From contig CANJSF010000015.1 of the NCBI GenBank assembly GCA_947476925.1, positions 32,899-96,898 on the forward strand: 64,000 bases of DNA. Direction: 5' to 3'. Every line of letters begins with the position of its first letter. Positions within the stretch are counted from its first letter, which is position 1. The stretch is from Rhodospirillaceae bacterium. Its GTDB lineage: Bacteria; Pseudomonadota; Alphaproteobacteria; Rhodospirillales; Rhodospirillaceae. Position numbers and translations under genes: made by a program. The notes under the pieces were generated by a model, which had not been told where the DNA came from, did not search any database, and saw only the letters and a list, made by a program, of their open reading frames with translations. Positions 42,095 to 51,082 of the stretch are shown here, piece by piece.

Positions 42095-43462
42095 TCAGAA
42101 AAACTTCCATAAAAAGCCTGCCGCTGCAGCTGCGGCCAATGTTGTGCCAACGCCAATATGAAATCGTAAAATCGCCAGCATGCTTGCCGCAGAAATCAAC
42201 ACTGCGGCCACGTCGACGCTTGGCCAATCTGGCACGCTGAGGTGCAATGCGCCAAATGTTCGGTCTTCAACTTTGCTAAACATGACATGAATGGCAAACC
42301 ACACCGATAGATTTAAAATCACTCCTACGACTGCGGCGGTAATGCAAGACAGCGCCGCATGCAGCCATCGCCGCCCCAGCAATGCTTCCACGTAAGGGCC
42401 GCCGGCAAAGATCCACAGAAAGCTAGGAGCGAACGTCACCCATACTGTCAGCGTGGACCCCAAAATGCCCGCCAGCAATGGCGAAATACTCAAGTCCGCG
42501 CGATAAGCCGCCAAATAGCCAACGAATTGAAGGACCATAATCAGCGGGCCTGGCGTGGTTTCGGCCAATGCCAAGCCATCCAACATCTCGCGCGGGCCTA
42601 GCCAGCCATACAAGTCGACTGCTTGCTGCCCGACATAGGCCAGTACCGCGTAGGCGCCGCCAAACGTGACGACCGCGACTTTGCTGAAGAATGTGCTGAG
42701 AGTCGTGAAGACGTGGCCTGGCCCCAGCCATATCATGCAGGTTGCCACTGGCGTCAGCCAAATTACTAGCCACAGCAATGCCGTTTTGATGGCGCGCGTG
42801 GCGTTGGGCTCAATATGGCGCAACTCGCCGGTGGCAATAGCGCGATCAAGCACCGCCATTGTCGAATCGGTACTTTTGGGTTTGGCTAAGGCGGGAAGAA
42901 GGTGGGGAGTAGCGGCGTGCGCCACAATTCCAAATGCGGCGGCAGTCAGCACCACGACCGGAAAGGGCACAGCAAAAAAGAAAATGCCAACGAAGGCTAC
43001 AATGGCGATGGCGACCATCACATTATTTTTCAACGCGCGTGTGCCAATGCGCACAACTGCCTCAACTACCACCGCCAAGATGGCCGCTTTCAACCCAAAG
43101 AAGGCCGCAGCGACCCACGGCACGTTGCCATAACCCGCATATAAAATGCTCAAGGCCATGATCGCCACGTAGCCCGGCGCAATGAACAGCAAGCCTGCCA
43201 TCAAGCCGCCCGCCGTGCGATGCATCAGCCAGCCAATGTACGTGGCCAACTGCTGTGCTTCGGGGCCGGGCAGCAGCATGCAGTAGTTCAGTGCATGCAA
43301 AAATCGAACCTCACTGATCCACTTTTTTTCGTCCACCAAAATGCGATGCATCACCGCGATTTGGCTGGCGGGCCCGCCGAAGCTTAAGGCTGCCACCCGC
43401 AGCCAAACCTTAAAGGCGTCATAACGAGAGATGCAGAAGGGCGGGGCGTGCAGATTTTGCAT
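42095..43462 (-). CDS. chrA: chromate transporter ChrA (CHR family)
   Basis: This 455-residue protein has two CHR modules. The first starts near residue 25 with SFGGPASQIAVMHRILVDEKKW and includes LLPGPEAQQLATYIGWL. The second starts near residue 265 with VVTFGGAYAVLAYVGQQAVD and includes ETTPGPLIMVLQFVGYL. Long-chain ChrA exports chromate and confers resistance. About 12 membrane segments are visible. It is divergent from the GST gene, with a 61-nt gap. Confidence 0.92.
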   Translation of the reverse strand: MQNLHAPPFCISRYDAFKVWLRVAALSFGGPASQIAVMHRILVDEKKWISEVRFLHALNYCMLLPGPEAQQLATYIGWLMHRTAGGLMAGLLFIAPGYVAIMALSILYAGYGNVPWVAAAFFGLKAAILAVVVEAVVRIGTRALKNNVMVAIAIVAFVGIFFFAVPFPVVVLTAAAFGIVAHAATPHLLPALAKPKSTDSTMAVLDRAIATGELRHIEPNATRAIKTALLWLVIWLTPVATCMIWLGPGHVFTTLSTFFSKVAVVTFGGAYAVLAYVGQQAVDLYGWLGPREMLDGLALAETTPGPLIMVLQFVGYLAAYRADLSISPLLAGILGSTLTVWVTFAPSFLWIFAGGPYVEALLGRRWLHAALSCITAAVVGVILNLSVWFAIHVMFSKVEDRTFGALHLSVPDWPSVDVAAVLISAASMLAILRFHIGVGTTLAAAAAAGFLWKFF

Positions 43463-43523
43463 GATGAAATAAAATCATTACAGTGCAAGCTGATGATTCG
43501 CCACTGTCATATATGGAATACAC

Positions 43524-44210
43524 ATGATCGATCTCTATTACTGGCCCACGCCCAATGGTCACAAGATTCCTATCATGCTGGAAGAATGCGGGCTGGCGTA
43601 TAAGTCTCACCCCATCAATATGCTTAAGGGTGATCAGTTTGATCCAGACTACTTGAAGATCAATCCCAACAACAAAATTCCCACCATCGTCGATCAGAAT
43701 GGCCCGGACGGGAAGCCTTACGCCGTGTTCGAGTCTGGCGCGATTTTGATGTACCTCGCGGAAAAAACCGGCAAGTTCATGCCGCGCGACATGGCCGCGC
43801 GCTACGAGGTCATTCAGTGGACGATTTTTCAAGTGGCCAATGTTGGCCCCATGTTCGGTCAATGCGGGCACTTTTTGCAGTACGCCCCTGAAAAAATTCA
43901 GTACGGCATTGATCGTTACCAAAACGAAACGAAGCGGCTTTACCGCGTGATGGATAAGCGGCTTGGCGCCGTGCCATATTTAGCGGGCGAGTATTCCATC
44001 GCTGACATGGCAACTTATCCATGGGTGAAGATCAACCACTTCCACCAAATCAACATCGGCGACTACCCTAACGTCAAACGCTGGCGCGAGGCGGTGGGCG
44101 CGCGCCCTGCCGTCATCAAAGGCTGTGCGTTACTGGAAGACGTGATGAAACTCGGCAACCCCGACAAAGAAGCTTTTGATAATCTGTTCAACAAACAGAA
44201 GACGATATAG
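43524..44210 (+). CDS. glutathione S-transferase, nu class (YghU/YfcG-like)
   Basis: This 228-residue protein has the thioredoxin-like N-domain YYWPTPNGHKIPIMLEECGL and the GSH-site NPNNKIPTIVD and ESGAILMYLAEK. The C-domain IADMATYPWVKINHFHQ is typical of nu-class enzymes YghU and YfcG, which are disulfide-bond reductases. The T-P-N-G-H-K start matches that class. It is convergent with the threonine ammonia-lyase gene (12 nt between stops). Confidence 0.9.
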   Translation: MIDLYYWPTPNGHKIPIMLEECGLAYKSHPINMLKGDQFDPDYLKINPNNKIPTIVDQNGPDGKPYAVFESGAILMYLAEKTGKFMPRDMAARYEVIQWTIFQVANVGPMFGQCGHFLQYAPEKIQYGIDRYQNETKRLYRVMDKRLGAVPYLAGEYSIADMATYPWVKINHFHQINIGDYPNVKRWREAVGARPAVIKGCALLEDVMKLGNPDKEAFDNLFNKQKTI

Positions 44211-44222
44211 CTCCGCCTGCCC

Positions 44223-45464
44223 TTACGGTTCGCTGGGGTCGCGGATACTTAGTTTAAACCCCGACGTTCGAATGCGGTCCATGACCTGCTTGGCATGGTC
44301 CTCGTCGCGGGTTTCAATCGTGATCCCTAAGCGCGCCGAGCTGGCCGACAAATCCATGGCAAAGCGCGAGTGAATCACTTCCAGCACATTGGCACCTTCT
44401 TCCGCGCAAATGCCGCTCACGGCATGCAGTTGCCCGGGCTTGTCGGGCATTTCAATATTCAGCGTCAGTACTTTTTTCTCGCGCACAAGGTCGCGCATTA
44501 GCACCGACGACAACATGCGCGCATCCACATTGGCACCCGAGATCACCAGGCCCACAGTTTTGCCAGCAAACATCTCGGGGTATTCCAACAGAGCAGCTAA
44601 CGGAGCAGCTCCCGCGCCTTCGGTCACGGTCTTGGCGCGTGTCGCCAACATCGCCACCGCGCGTTCAATGCTGGTTTCGCTCACAGTCACAACACGGCGC
44701 ACATGCTCTTTGACAATGGGCACCGACACCGAGCCTGCCGTCACCACCGCAATGCCTTCGGCCATGGTAGAGCCTGCGCAGGGTTTCGCGTGGCCATACA
44801 GGGCGTTGCTCATGGACGGATACAGGGCAGGCTCCACGCCGACTATTTCGATGTCGGGCTTTGCGGCTTTGGCCGCTAGCGCGATGCCCGCAATCATGCC
44901 GCCGCCGCCGACGGGAACGACGATTGTATCTAATTCAGGCGCGGCATCGAGCATCTCAAAGCCAATGGTCCCTTGGCCCGCTATGACTTCGGGGTCGTTG
45001 TAGGGGTGAATAAAAGTGATGTCTTTTTCAGCCGCCAATTTTTCAGCAAAGGCCGAAGCCTCAACCAGCGATTCGCCTTCCAGCAACACCGTCGCGCCGT
45101 AATCGCGCGTCTTGCGAATTTTCATAAACGGCGTGCCCTTGGGCATTACAATGGTGGCCGGAATCCCAAGCCGTCCCGCGTGGTACGCCACGCCTTGCGC
45201 GTGGTTGCCGGCCGACATGGCAATCACGCCGGCCTTTTTTTGGGCTTCGCTGAGCGTGGTGATTTTGGCTAAAGCGCCGCGCACCTTAAACGCACCAGTG
45301 TGCTGCAAGTTTTCCAGCTTCAAATAAACTTTCGCGCTCGTGGCCTGGCTCAGCGCTTCGCTAAAAATCGTGGGCGTCACTACCACATGACCGGCAATGC
45401 GGCTGCGCGCGGCGGTGACACTGGCTGCGGAAACAGCGGCGGCGGAAGCGGAATATGGCGACAT
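44223..45464 (-). CDS. ilvA: threonine ammonia-lyase (PLP, C-terminal ACT domain)
   Basis: This 413-residue protein has the PLP fold type II: Lys60 in HTGAFKVRGA, SAGNHAQGVAYHAG (84-97) and a GGGG phosphate loop (VVPVGGGGMIAG). Residues from about 335 form an ACT domain (VLTLNIEMPDKPGQLHAVSGI). It deaminates threonine to 2-oxobutanoate for isoleucine or propionyl-CoA formation. The single ACT-like domain suggests catabolic or lightly regulated type. The ATG at 45464 is preferred; an upstream reading from 45497 adds 11 residues. A 9-bp inverted repeat precedes it. Confidence 0.88.
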   Translation of the reverse strand: MSPYSASAAAVSAASVTAARSRIAGHVVVTPTIFSEALSQATSAKVYLKLENLQHTGAFKVRGALAKITTLSEAQKKAGVIAMSAGNHAQGVAYHAGRLGIPATIVMPKGTPFMKIRKTRDYGATVLLEGESLVEASAFAEKLAAEKDITFIHPYNDPEVIAGQGTIGFEMLDAAPELDTIVVPVGGGGMIAGIALAAKAAKPDIEIVGVEPALYPSMSNALYGHAKPCAGSTMAEGIAVVTAGSVSVPIVKEHVRRVVTVSETSIERAVAMLATRAKTVTEGAGAAPLAALLEYPEMFAGKTVGLVISGANVDARMLSSVLMRDLVREKKVLTLNIEMPDKPGQLHAVSGICAEEGANVLEVIHSRFAMDLSASSARLGITIETRDEDHAKQVMDRIRTSGFKLSIRDPSEP

Positions 45465-45518
45465 AGCGGCGGTACCCTGAAAAGAAAAGACGAGCAAAAG
45501 GCGAAATAGTCCGCAGGC

Positions 45519-45542
45519 CGATTCTCAAATCAGAGAATCGGG
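45519..45542. repeat. perfect 9-bp inverted repeat upstream of ilvA
   Basis: CCGATTCTC (45519-45527) and GAGAATCGG (45534-45542) form a 9-bp stem with a 6-nt loop. It lies 55 nt upstream of the ilvA start and 77 nt beyond the FkbM gene stop, both on the minus strand. No T-run follows in either direction. It could be an operator or a weak terminator for the FkbM message. Confidence 0.5.
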
Positions 45543-45618
45543 GCGGTAATTCGCGCGCTCATCATTCGCCGTGTCATGAAAGGGATTTAGCAGGTTGCCC
45601 AGTGCCAAACAAGCCCAG

Positions 45619-46392
45619 CTAACGGGGCCTCAAGATGAAGTTTTGCACATATCCTAGTTGCCCGCGTCGGGCGCGGTGGTCAGCAATGGGGTCGAAGTTG
45701 GCGATGGGGGTCAGTGCGCCGTTGCGCACAAAAAACACATCGGCGTTCAGAATATCCATCTCGCGGAGGCAGTCTTCAATCGGTCGCTTGCGATGCCATT
45801 CCTCAATTTCGATCATCAGCGTTGGCTTTTCGCGCCGTACGGTTTGCAACATGCCGCGCACCACGGCGGCCTCGAAGCCTTCCACATCAATTTTAATAAA
45901 GCCGACGTTGGTGAAGTTATATGAATCGAGTGTGCGCGTGGCGGTAGGCACAATCGTGTATCCAAAAGGCGCGTTCTTTTTGTCTTGGTCGAGCGATGCG
46001 CCTTGGTTTGTAAAGCCCGCTATGTTGTAGCTCGGAATCACCAGGTCGGCCGTGCCGTCGCAATCGGCGACCGCTACATTGTATGCTTTCGCATTCTTGG
46101 GAAGCGCACGCATCAGCAGCGGAAACATTTTTGGATGCGGTTCGAAGGCTTGCACTTCGAGACACAGTTGCGCCAGGCGATGCGTGTACACACCTTTATT
46201 CGCGCCAATGTCGATAGCGATTTTATTAGAATCCACCAACTGTGGGAGCAGATTGAATTCGCTTTCGCCGCGCCGGGCGTAGCGGCGCAACAGTCGCCAC
46301 ATATAAAGCCGTGGCGGGATCAGGGTGTATTTGATCCATTCCTCCAGCGAATATCGCGGTTTGTAAGTCTTCATCATTCTGTTTGATATCAC
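45619..46392 (-). CDS. FkbM family SAM-dependent methyltransferase
   Basis: This 257-residue protein matches FkbM: AIDIGANKGVYTHRLAQLCLEVQAFEPHP (about 58-86) as motif I/II, VAVADCDGTADLVIP and the VGFIKIDVEGFEAAVVRGM block. FkbM enzymes O-methylate sugars, polyketides or lipids. No partner gene is adjacent. An alternative start is the ATG at 46377 (MMKTYKPRY). It is divergent from the EamA carrier with a 37-nt gap. Confidence 0.88.
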   Translation of the reverse strand: MISNRMMKTYKPRYSLEEWIKYTLIPPRLYMWRLLRRYARRGESEFNLLPQLVDSNKIAIDIGANKGVYTHRLAQLCLEVQAFEPHPKMFPLLMRALPKNAKAYNVAVADCDGTADLVIPSYNIAGFTNQGASLDQDKKNAPFGYTIVPTATRTLDSYNFTNVGFIKIDVEGFEAAVVRGMLQTVRREKPTLMIEIEEWHRKRPIEDCLREMDILNADVFFVRNGALTPIANFDPIADHRARRGQLGYVQNFILRPR

Positions 46393-46429
46393 GCTTGATC
46401 AGGCCGGCGAAACGCCGCACAAAGCAATC

Positions 46430-47332
46430 ATGACCGTTGCTCCCTCTTTCCATCGCGACAACCGACCCCTCGGCGTCGTCCTCATGCTTTTAGGCGCGCT
46501 TGTCATGACAGCCACTGATGCCGGCGGCAAATGGGTTATGGTGCAAGGCTTCCACGTGGCGCAACTCAACCTCGTGCGCGGGTTTTTCGCGCTCGCCATA
46601 TTGGCCCCCATCGCATTGAAAGAAGGCGGCTTCACGGCCCTGAAAACCAAACGCCCCATTGCGCATGGCCTTCGATCTTTATTGCTGGTGTTTTTGGCAT
46701 ACTCTTGGTTTTTCGGGCTCACCACGTTGCCGTTGTCGGAGGCCACAGCCATCGCGCTATGCGCCCCTTTGTGCATGACCGCGCTATCGGTAGTGTTACT
46801 GGGCGATAAGGTTGGCGCTATTGGGTGGGGCGCTGTGCTGCTGGGCTTTGTGGGTATGTTGCTGATCATTAAGCCTGGCACAACGATGTTCGAACCCATG
46901 TTTCTGCTGCCGGCCTTTGCCGCAGTGGGCTATGCCACATACATGGTGACCAATCGCATGCTTAGCTCGACGGAATCTGTGACGGCCATCACACTCTATC
47001 CGCAACTTGCCATCATGGCGGCCTCAGCAGTATGGGCGCCCCTTGTTTGGCAAGATCTAACCTGGCGGGCGTTCTTGGGCATGGCCTTTACGGGTACGGC
47101 GGCGGGGCTGGGTCATCTGTTGCTCACCTATGCTTTTCGCTACGCCTCACCGAGCGTGTTGGCTCCGCTCGATTACACCGCGCTCGTGTGGGCAACGATT
47201 TTTGGATACGTCCTGTTCTCACAACTTCCCGACGTCTCTGCATATGCGGGCATGGCGTTGATCGTTGCCGCCGGCCTGATAGTGATTTATCGCGAGGCGG
47301 TAGCGTCGCGTCCAGCGCCGGTCTCGACATAG
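46430..47332 (+). CDS. EamA/DMT superfamily transporter
   Basis: This 300-residue protein has ten hydrophobic segments and two EamA halves (about 15-145 and 160-290). GALVMTATDAGGKWVM and YSWFFGLTTLPLSEATAIALCAPL are typical. DMT carriers export amino acids and metabolites. Its last 46 nt overlap the convergent TRAP binding-protein gene. Confidence 0.88.
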   Translation: MTVAPSFHRDNRPLGVVLMLLGALVMTATDAGGKWVMVQGFHVAQLNLVRGFFALAILAPIALKEGGFTALKTKRPIAHGLRSLLLVFLAYSWFFGLTTLPLSEATAIALCAPLCMTALSVVLLGDKVGAIGWGAVLLGFVGMLLIIKPGTTMFEPMFLLPAFAAVGYATYMVTNRMLSSTESVTAITLYPQLAIMAASAVWAPLVWQDLTWRAFLGMAFTGTAAGLGHLLLTYAFRYASPSVLAPLDYTALVWATIFGYVLFSQLPDVSAYAGMALIVAAGLIVIYREAVASRPAPVST

Positions 47333-48327
47333 GCTTTTTTGCCGGCGAGGATCGCATCATAAATTTTCTGCGACTCGCCCCCAAGTCGTGCAATCAAAGC
47401 AGAGTGTGTCGACAGGCCTTTGCTTTTCCAAGCCGCACGTTCTTCAGCTGTGGGTTCATGAACGATGAGTCCAGCGGCGCGGGAATTTTTCAATGCTTGG
47501 TCGGCCTCATCTCGAATTCCGTCGCGCACCTCCTGCATTGGTTCCATGGCACCGCGAATAAGCTCTTGGTTGTTTTTGTTCAACTTGTCGAACCAAGCTT
47601 TGTTGGCCATCAACACGCCGGGGTTAACGGCATGGCGTGTCAGCGTGGCGTACTTCACGTCGCGAATCAGGTTGCCCGCTTCGAACATCACGTTGGTGGT
47701 GACCGAGCCGTCCACCAAGCCGGTCTGCAGTGCCGGGATCAGATCAGCAAATGCAAGCTCGATAACATCTGCCCCAGCCGCTTGCAAAAACAGGCGTGAC
47801 GCTTCGCCACCGGCAGCGCGCATCCGTCGTTTCAGGATCGCATCAGGCCCGGCCAAGGGTGTGCGGCCAAAAACGTTAAACCAACCTGAGTCTGCAAAAC
47901 CGATAAACGTTAATCCGCGCGCGGCGAATAAGTCATCCATCAGCGGCCGCAAGAAATGATCCAACACAAAATCTTCTTCGGCATAACTGTCGAATAGATA
48001 GGGCGCCATCAGCACCGACATCTCTGGCACAGCCGCGCTGACGCCAGGAATGGTCATCATGCCAATCTGGCCGCGACCCCGTCGCAAGGCCCCTGCCATC
48101 ACTTCTTCAGAACCAACTTGGCCATCGATGAGCAGCTTAACCGTTGCTCCGCCTTCAAAGCGCTCCGCGACGACCTTGGCTAACTGATGGTACCGATCGC
48201 GCGTAAAACCAACTTGCGGCGTCAGACCAAGCGCCGTGATCTCGGTTTGGGCGTGGGCCGAAATGCTAAGGCTAAATATACACGCGGCCCATAAACCGGC
48301 TGAAATCCATCCCAAAAGCGTTCGCAT
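47287..48327 (-). CDS. TRAP solute-binding protein (DctP type), copy 3
   Basis: This 346-residue periplasmic protein has a signal peptide (about 1-26, ending AHA). Blocks include KLLIDGQVGSEEVMAGALRRGRGQIG, MAPYLFDSYAEEDFVLDHFL and LIPALQTGLVDGS; the tail IARLGGESQKIYDAILAGKKAYVETG matches the other TRAP receptors. It lies 4 nt after the second methyltransferase gene on the same strand, so the two are probably co-transcribed. No permease is adjacent. Its 3' end overlaps the EamA gene. Confidence 0.88.
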   Translation of the reverse strand: MRTLLGWISAGLWAACIFSLSISAHAQTEITALGLTPQVGFTRDRYHQLAKVVAERFEGGATVKLLIDGQVGSEEVMAGALRRGRGQIGMMTIPGVSAAVPEMSVLMAPYLFDSYAEEDFVLDHFLRPLMDDLFAARGLTFIGFADSGWFNVFGRTPLAGPDAILKRRMRAAGGEASRLFLQAAGADVIELAFADLIPALQTGLVDGSVTTNVMFEAGNLIRDVKYATLTRHAVNPGVLMANKAWFDKLNKNNQELIRGAMEPMQEVRDGIRDEADQALKNSRAAGLIVHEPTAEERAAWKSKGLSTHSALIARLGGESQKIYDAILAGKKAYVETGAGRDATASR

Positions 48328-48331
48328 AAAA

Positions 48332-49459
48332 TTATTTTTGCCCGGCGACAGCGATGTATTCCTTCACAGGTTTATCGTCGTTCTCGTGTGTTTTGAACTG
48401 TGGTGCCGCCGACGATACCCAGCGTTTGGCCTTTGCAAACCCAGCTTGGGCGAGAATGCCGTCGAAATCCTCGTCTTGCACAGTCCCAAGGTAAGGCTCG
48501 TTATTATTGTGTGCCATCCATTCGGAATAGAACTTTTCGTAAAGGTCATGAGGCGTAATGCCATCGAGGTGCGCCGTGACGCCCCCTGGTTTCAAAACAC
48601 GATGGCATTCTTTGTAGATGCGGCGAATGGCCTTGGTGGAGGTCTCGTGCATCAGCGCATGCGACACCACCAAATCAAATGAGTTATCGGCAAAGGGAAG
48701 TGCTTCCGCGTTCGCTTGGCGGAAATGCACATCTTTGCCCATGGCCACTGCACGTGCGTGGCCGTAACGCAAGCAAGGCGCGGCCACATCAACGGCAAAA
48801 ACTTCGACATTTTTGCCAAAGGCATCGCAGTACGGCAGCGTCGAGTGCCCGACCGTGCAACCCAAATCTAAAATTCGCTTCGGCTTAAAGTTGGGAAATG
48901 CTTTTTTCAGCCAGGCAATCAGCGTCCAGCCGCCGTCATCTAAGTTGGGCCCCAATCCGCCCATCGAATACAGTCGAAATGTCCGGTCGAACTCTGCGCC
49001 CGGGAAGACATCATCATCAGTCAACTCTTGCATGTAACTGCCGGGCTTGCAGTGCATATCGACGGCGGCCAAATATGATGGCGTCGTGATTTTATCATCG
49101 AGCGTCAGCGAGCCTCGTTCACCTTTCAGCGCTTTTGCCTTGTGCACCAAAGTAGGCAATTGCCGTTCAATTGACGGGCCAACCGAATCGTACAACATCT
49201 CCTGGGTGGTTCGCAGCATGGCCGACCACCAGCGGTGATACTCCTCTCCCATAAACGCTTCCCGCACGGCCTTGCGGCTGGGAACGCGATTTTTGGTCTT
49301 TCGCCGCAATTGCGGCTCTAGGCGTTCGGCCAGGATTTTCTTGTTGCCATCATGGAAATGGCGAGAGGAATGAACCCGCAAGGTTTTGATGTAATTTTGC
49401 AGGGCCTGCTCGTCGTGATTGGCCTCGGGGAACATGGCGTGATTGGAATTATTACGCAT
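48332..49459 (-). CDS. class I SAM-dependent methyltransferase (copy 2)
   Basis: This 375-residue protein matches copy 1 (3442-4623) in layout. It has an unknown helical N-terminal half with RQLPTL and GSLTLD, then motif I DLGCTVGHST (198-207), FAVDVA, DNSFDLVVSHALMHETS and RVLKPGG. Methylation of a small molecule or lipid is likely. The ATG at 49459 has a GGGAGAAA site; the upstream reading from 49597 has none. A small helical protein related to that beside copy 1 is divergently transcribed 79 nt away (49539). Confidence 0.82.
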   Translation of the reverse strand: MRNNSNHAMFPEANHDEQALQNYIKTLRVHSSRHFHDGNKKILAERLEPQLRRKTKNRVPSRKAVREAFMGEEYHRWWSAMLRTTQEMLYDSVGPSIERQLPTLVHKAKALKGERGSLTLDDKITTPSYLAAVDMHCKPGSYMQELTDDDVFPGAEFDRTFRLYSMGGLGPNLDDGGWTLIAWLKKAFPNFKPKRILDLGCTVGHSTLPYCDAFGKNVEVFAVDVAAPCLRYGHARAVAMGKDVHFRQANAEALPFADNSFDLVVSHALMHETSTKAIRRIYKECHRVLKPGGVTAHLDGITPHDLYEKFYSEWMAHNNNEPYLGTVQDEDFDGILAQAGFAKAKRWVSSAAPQFKTHENDDKPVKEYIAVAGQK

Positions 49460-49538
49460 CGGCGCTTTCTCCCGTGTCCAGTTCGGCGATAGTATCACGA
49501 CTGTAGCCGATTCCCTCGCTTTTCGAAACGGACTTGCC

Positions 49539-49910
49539 ATGGCCAAACCCACCCCCAAAGCCAAGCCGAAACAGAAGCCCCGCATGCGATTTGCCAAGGG
49601 CCGCAGGCCTTATTTTTTCGATGAGCCGGCCGTGGATAAACTGCTGGCGATGGTAATGGCGTTGACGGGCGAGTTGGCGGTTTTGCGCGACCGGCTCGAT
49701 ACCCACGAACGGTTGGCGGCTATGGGGCGGGTTGCAACGCCTGAAAACATTGAGGCCTATGATGTCGACGCCGACATTGAAGACGCCCGCGAGGCGGTAC
49801 GCTCCGCCATGTTAGCCCGGGTGTTTCGCATTTTAGCGCTCGACGATAATGCACGTACGACCGCCGAGAAAAACTATCCGGGCTTGATTTCCAAATTTGC
49901 GAAGCGATAG
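49539..49910 (+). CDS. small charged helical protein paired with methyltransferase (copy 2)
   Basis: This 123-residue protein has a lysine/proline-rich N-terminus, then KGRRPYFFDEPAVDKLLAMVMALTGELAVLRDRLD. This block aligns with the small protein at 3126-3440 (G-R-P-x-YF, then helix). The rest is helical and charged, ending SKFAKR. Coiled-coil contacts are likely. The gene is divergent from methyltransferase copy 2, whereas copy 1 is directly downstream of its methyltransferase. No known domain is recognised. Confidence 0.68.
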   Translation: MAKPTPKAKPKQKPRMRFAKGRRPYFFDEPAVDKLLAMVMALTGELAVLRDRLDTHERLAAMGRVATPENIEAYDVDADIEDAREAVRSAMLARVFRILALDDNARTTAEKNYPGLISKFAKR

Positions 49911-49919
49911 CGTGGCTAT

Positions 49920-50972
49920 CTATCGCGCTTGCGCTGCGAATGCGCGCTTGCCCTCAAGAATAACATTGTAGAACTCTTGGGCTCGGCCACCGATGCTCTC
50001 GATTAAGCGCGCTGTATTCATTTTTGTTGCTTCGCGCCAACGAGCGCGTTGGTCAGGCGACAACGTATGAACTGTGACCCCAAGCGTAGGCAAGCGCGCT
50101 AGTTCTTGTTCGTACAATCGGCTGGCCTCAGCGCGCTGCTCTGCGAGCGATTGATAACTTGTCAGTACGACGTTGCGTTGGTCAGCGGGAAGCCCATCGA
50201 GCCAGGCCTTGTTGAACACACTTGAGCCCGAAGCGCGGCTGTGCTCGGTGAGAGTAATATGTTTGGCATAGGTCGGTTCAGCGCCACGGGCATATAGCAC
50301 CAAAGCGGTCTCGCCGCCGTCAATCAGTCCCGTCTGTAGACTGGTGACTACATCGGTGCGCTGCATATGAATTACGTCGGCGCCCACGGCTTCTAAAAAC
50401 ATCTGGGATGTTTGCGAGGGCAGCGCGCGCATCCGGTAGCTTTTTGTATCGACCGGCGTCAGAAGTGGTTTTTTGCCGTAGATGTTGTTCCAGCCCACCT
50501 CTTGAAACTCGTGCAATACAATGCCTTTTTTGGCGGTTTCCTCGGCCAGGGGCTTTTTCAAAAAATTATCCAACACAAATTGCGACTCGGCCGCCGAGTC
50601 GAACAAGTAAGGTGCTGCAATCAGCATGTATTCAGGCACCAGCCGCGACATGGATGCTTCGCTGAAGCTGGAAACTTGAATGCGGTTACGTAGCAGCGCG
50701 GTCATCATGCCGTCTTCACCGCCTGTTTCGCCGCGTGTTAGCAGCTTAATGCCATAAGTGCCGCCACTTTTGGTTAATACGGTTTTGCCAAATCCGTTCC
50801 AGATCAAGTCACCAATATCGCCCGGGGCCGAGGCCGCACCCGCAGTGCCGATGATGGTGGTGCCTTTGGGCGGCTCGAAGGGCGCCTGCGAATGGCTCTC
50901 GCTGGGCACCGAGCACATCACCAAAATTAGCATCGCTAATGCAGCAAAGAAGTACCAACCGATGGAGGGCAT
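49920..50972 (-). CDS. TRAP solute-binding protein (DctP type), copy 4
   Basis: This 350-residue protein has a hydrophobic export signal at its N-terminus (about 1-28, ending SHSQ). The mature part includes KLLTRGETGGEDGMMTALLRNRIQVS, AAPYLFDSAAESQFVLDNFL and VVTSLQTGLIDGG. The tail RLIESIGGRAQEFYNVILEGKRAFAAQ matches the other three TRAP receptors. The ATG at 50972 is preferred. It is convergent with the small helical gene (9 nt between stops) and has no permease partner nearby. Confidence 0.87.
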   Translation of the reverse strand: MPSIGWYFFAALAMLILVMCSVPSESHSQAPFEPPKGTTIIGTAGAASAPGDIGDLIWNGFGKTVLTKSGGTYGIKLLTRGETGGEDGMMTALLRNRIQVSSFSEASMSRLVPEYMLIAAPYLFDSAAESQFVLDNFLKKPLAEETAKKGIVLHEFQEVGWNNIYGKKPLLTPVDTKSYRMRALPSQTSQMFLEAVGADVIHMQRTDVVTSLQTGLIDGGETALVLYARGAEPTYAKHITLTEHSRASGSSVFNKAWLDGLPADQRNVVLTSYQSLAEQRAEASRLYEQELARLPTLGVTVHTLSPDQRARWREATKMNTARLIESIGGRAQEFYNVILEGKRAFAAQAR

Positions 50973-51082
50973 AGTCCCAAACCCAATCTTTCTAATTGCC
51001 CACACTGTGTACACGTTTTCTCAGCGCCTTGGCAGCCGCTGTTGAACCTCTAAGATAGGAATATCACAGAAGGGATTTTGCC

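Noticed and set aside
44389..45003. Plus-strand ORF of 204 codons opposite ilvA
   Set aside because: Antisense to the PLP-enzyme and ACT motifs; no start context.
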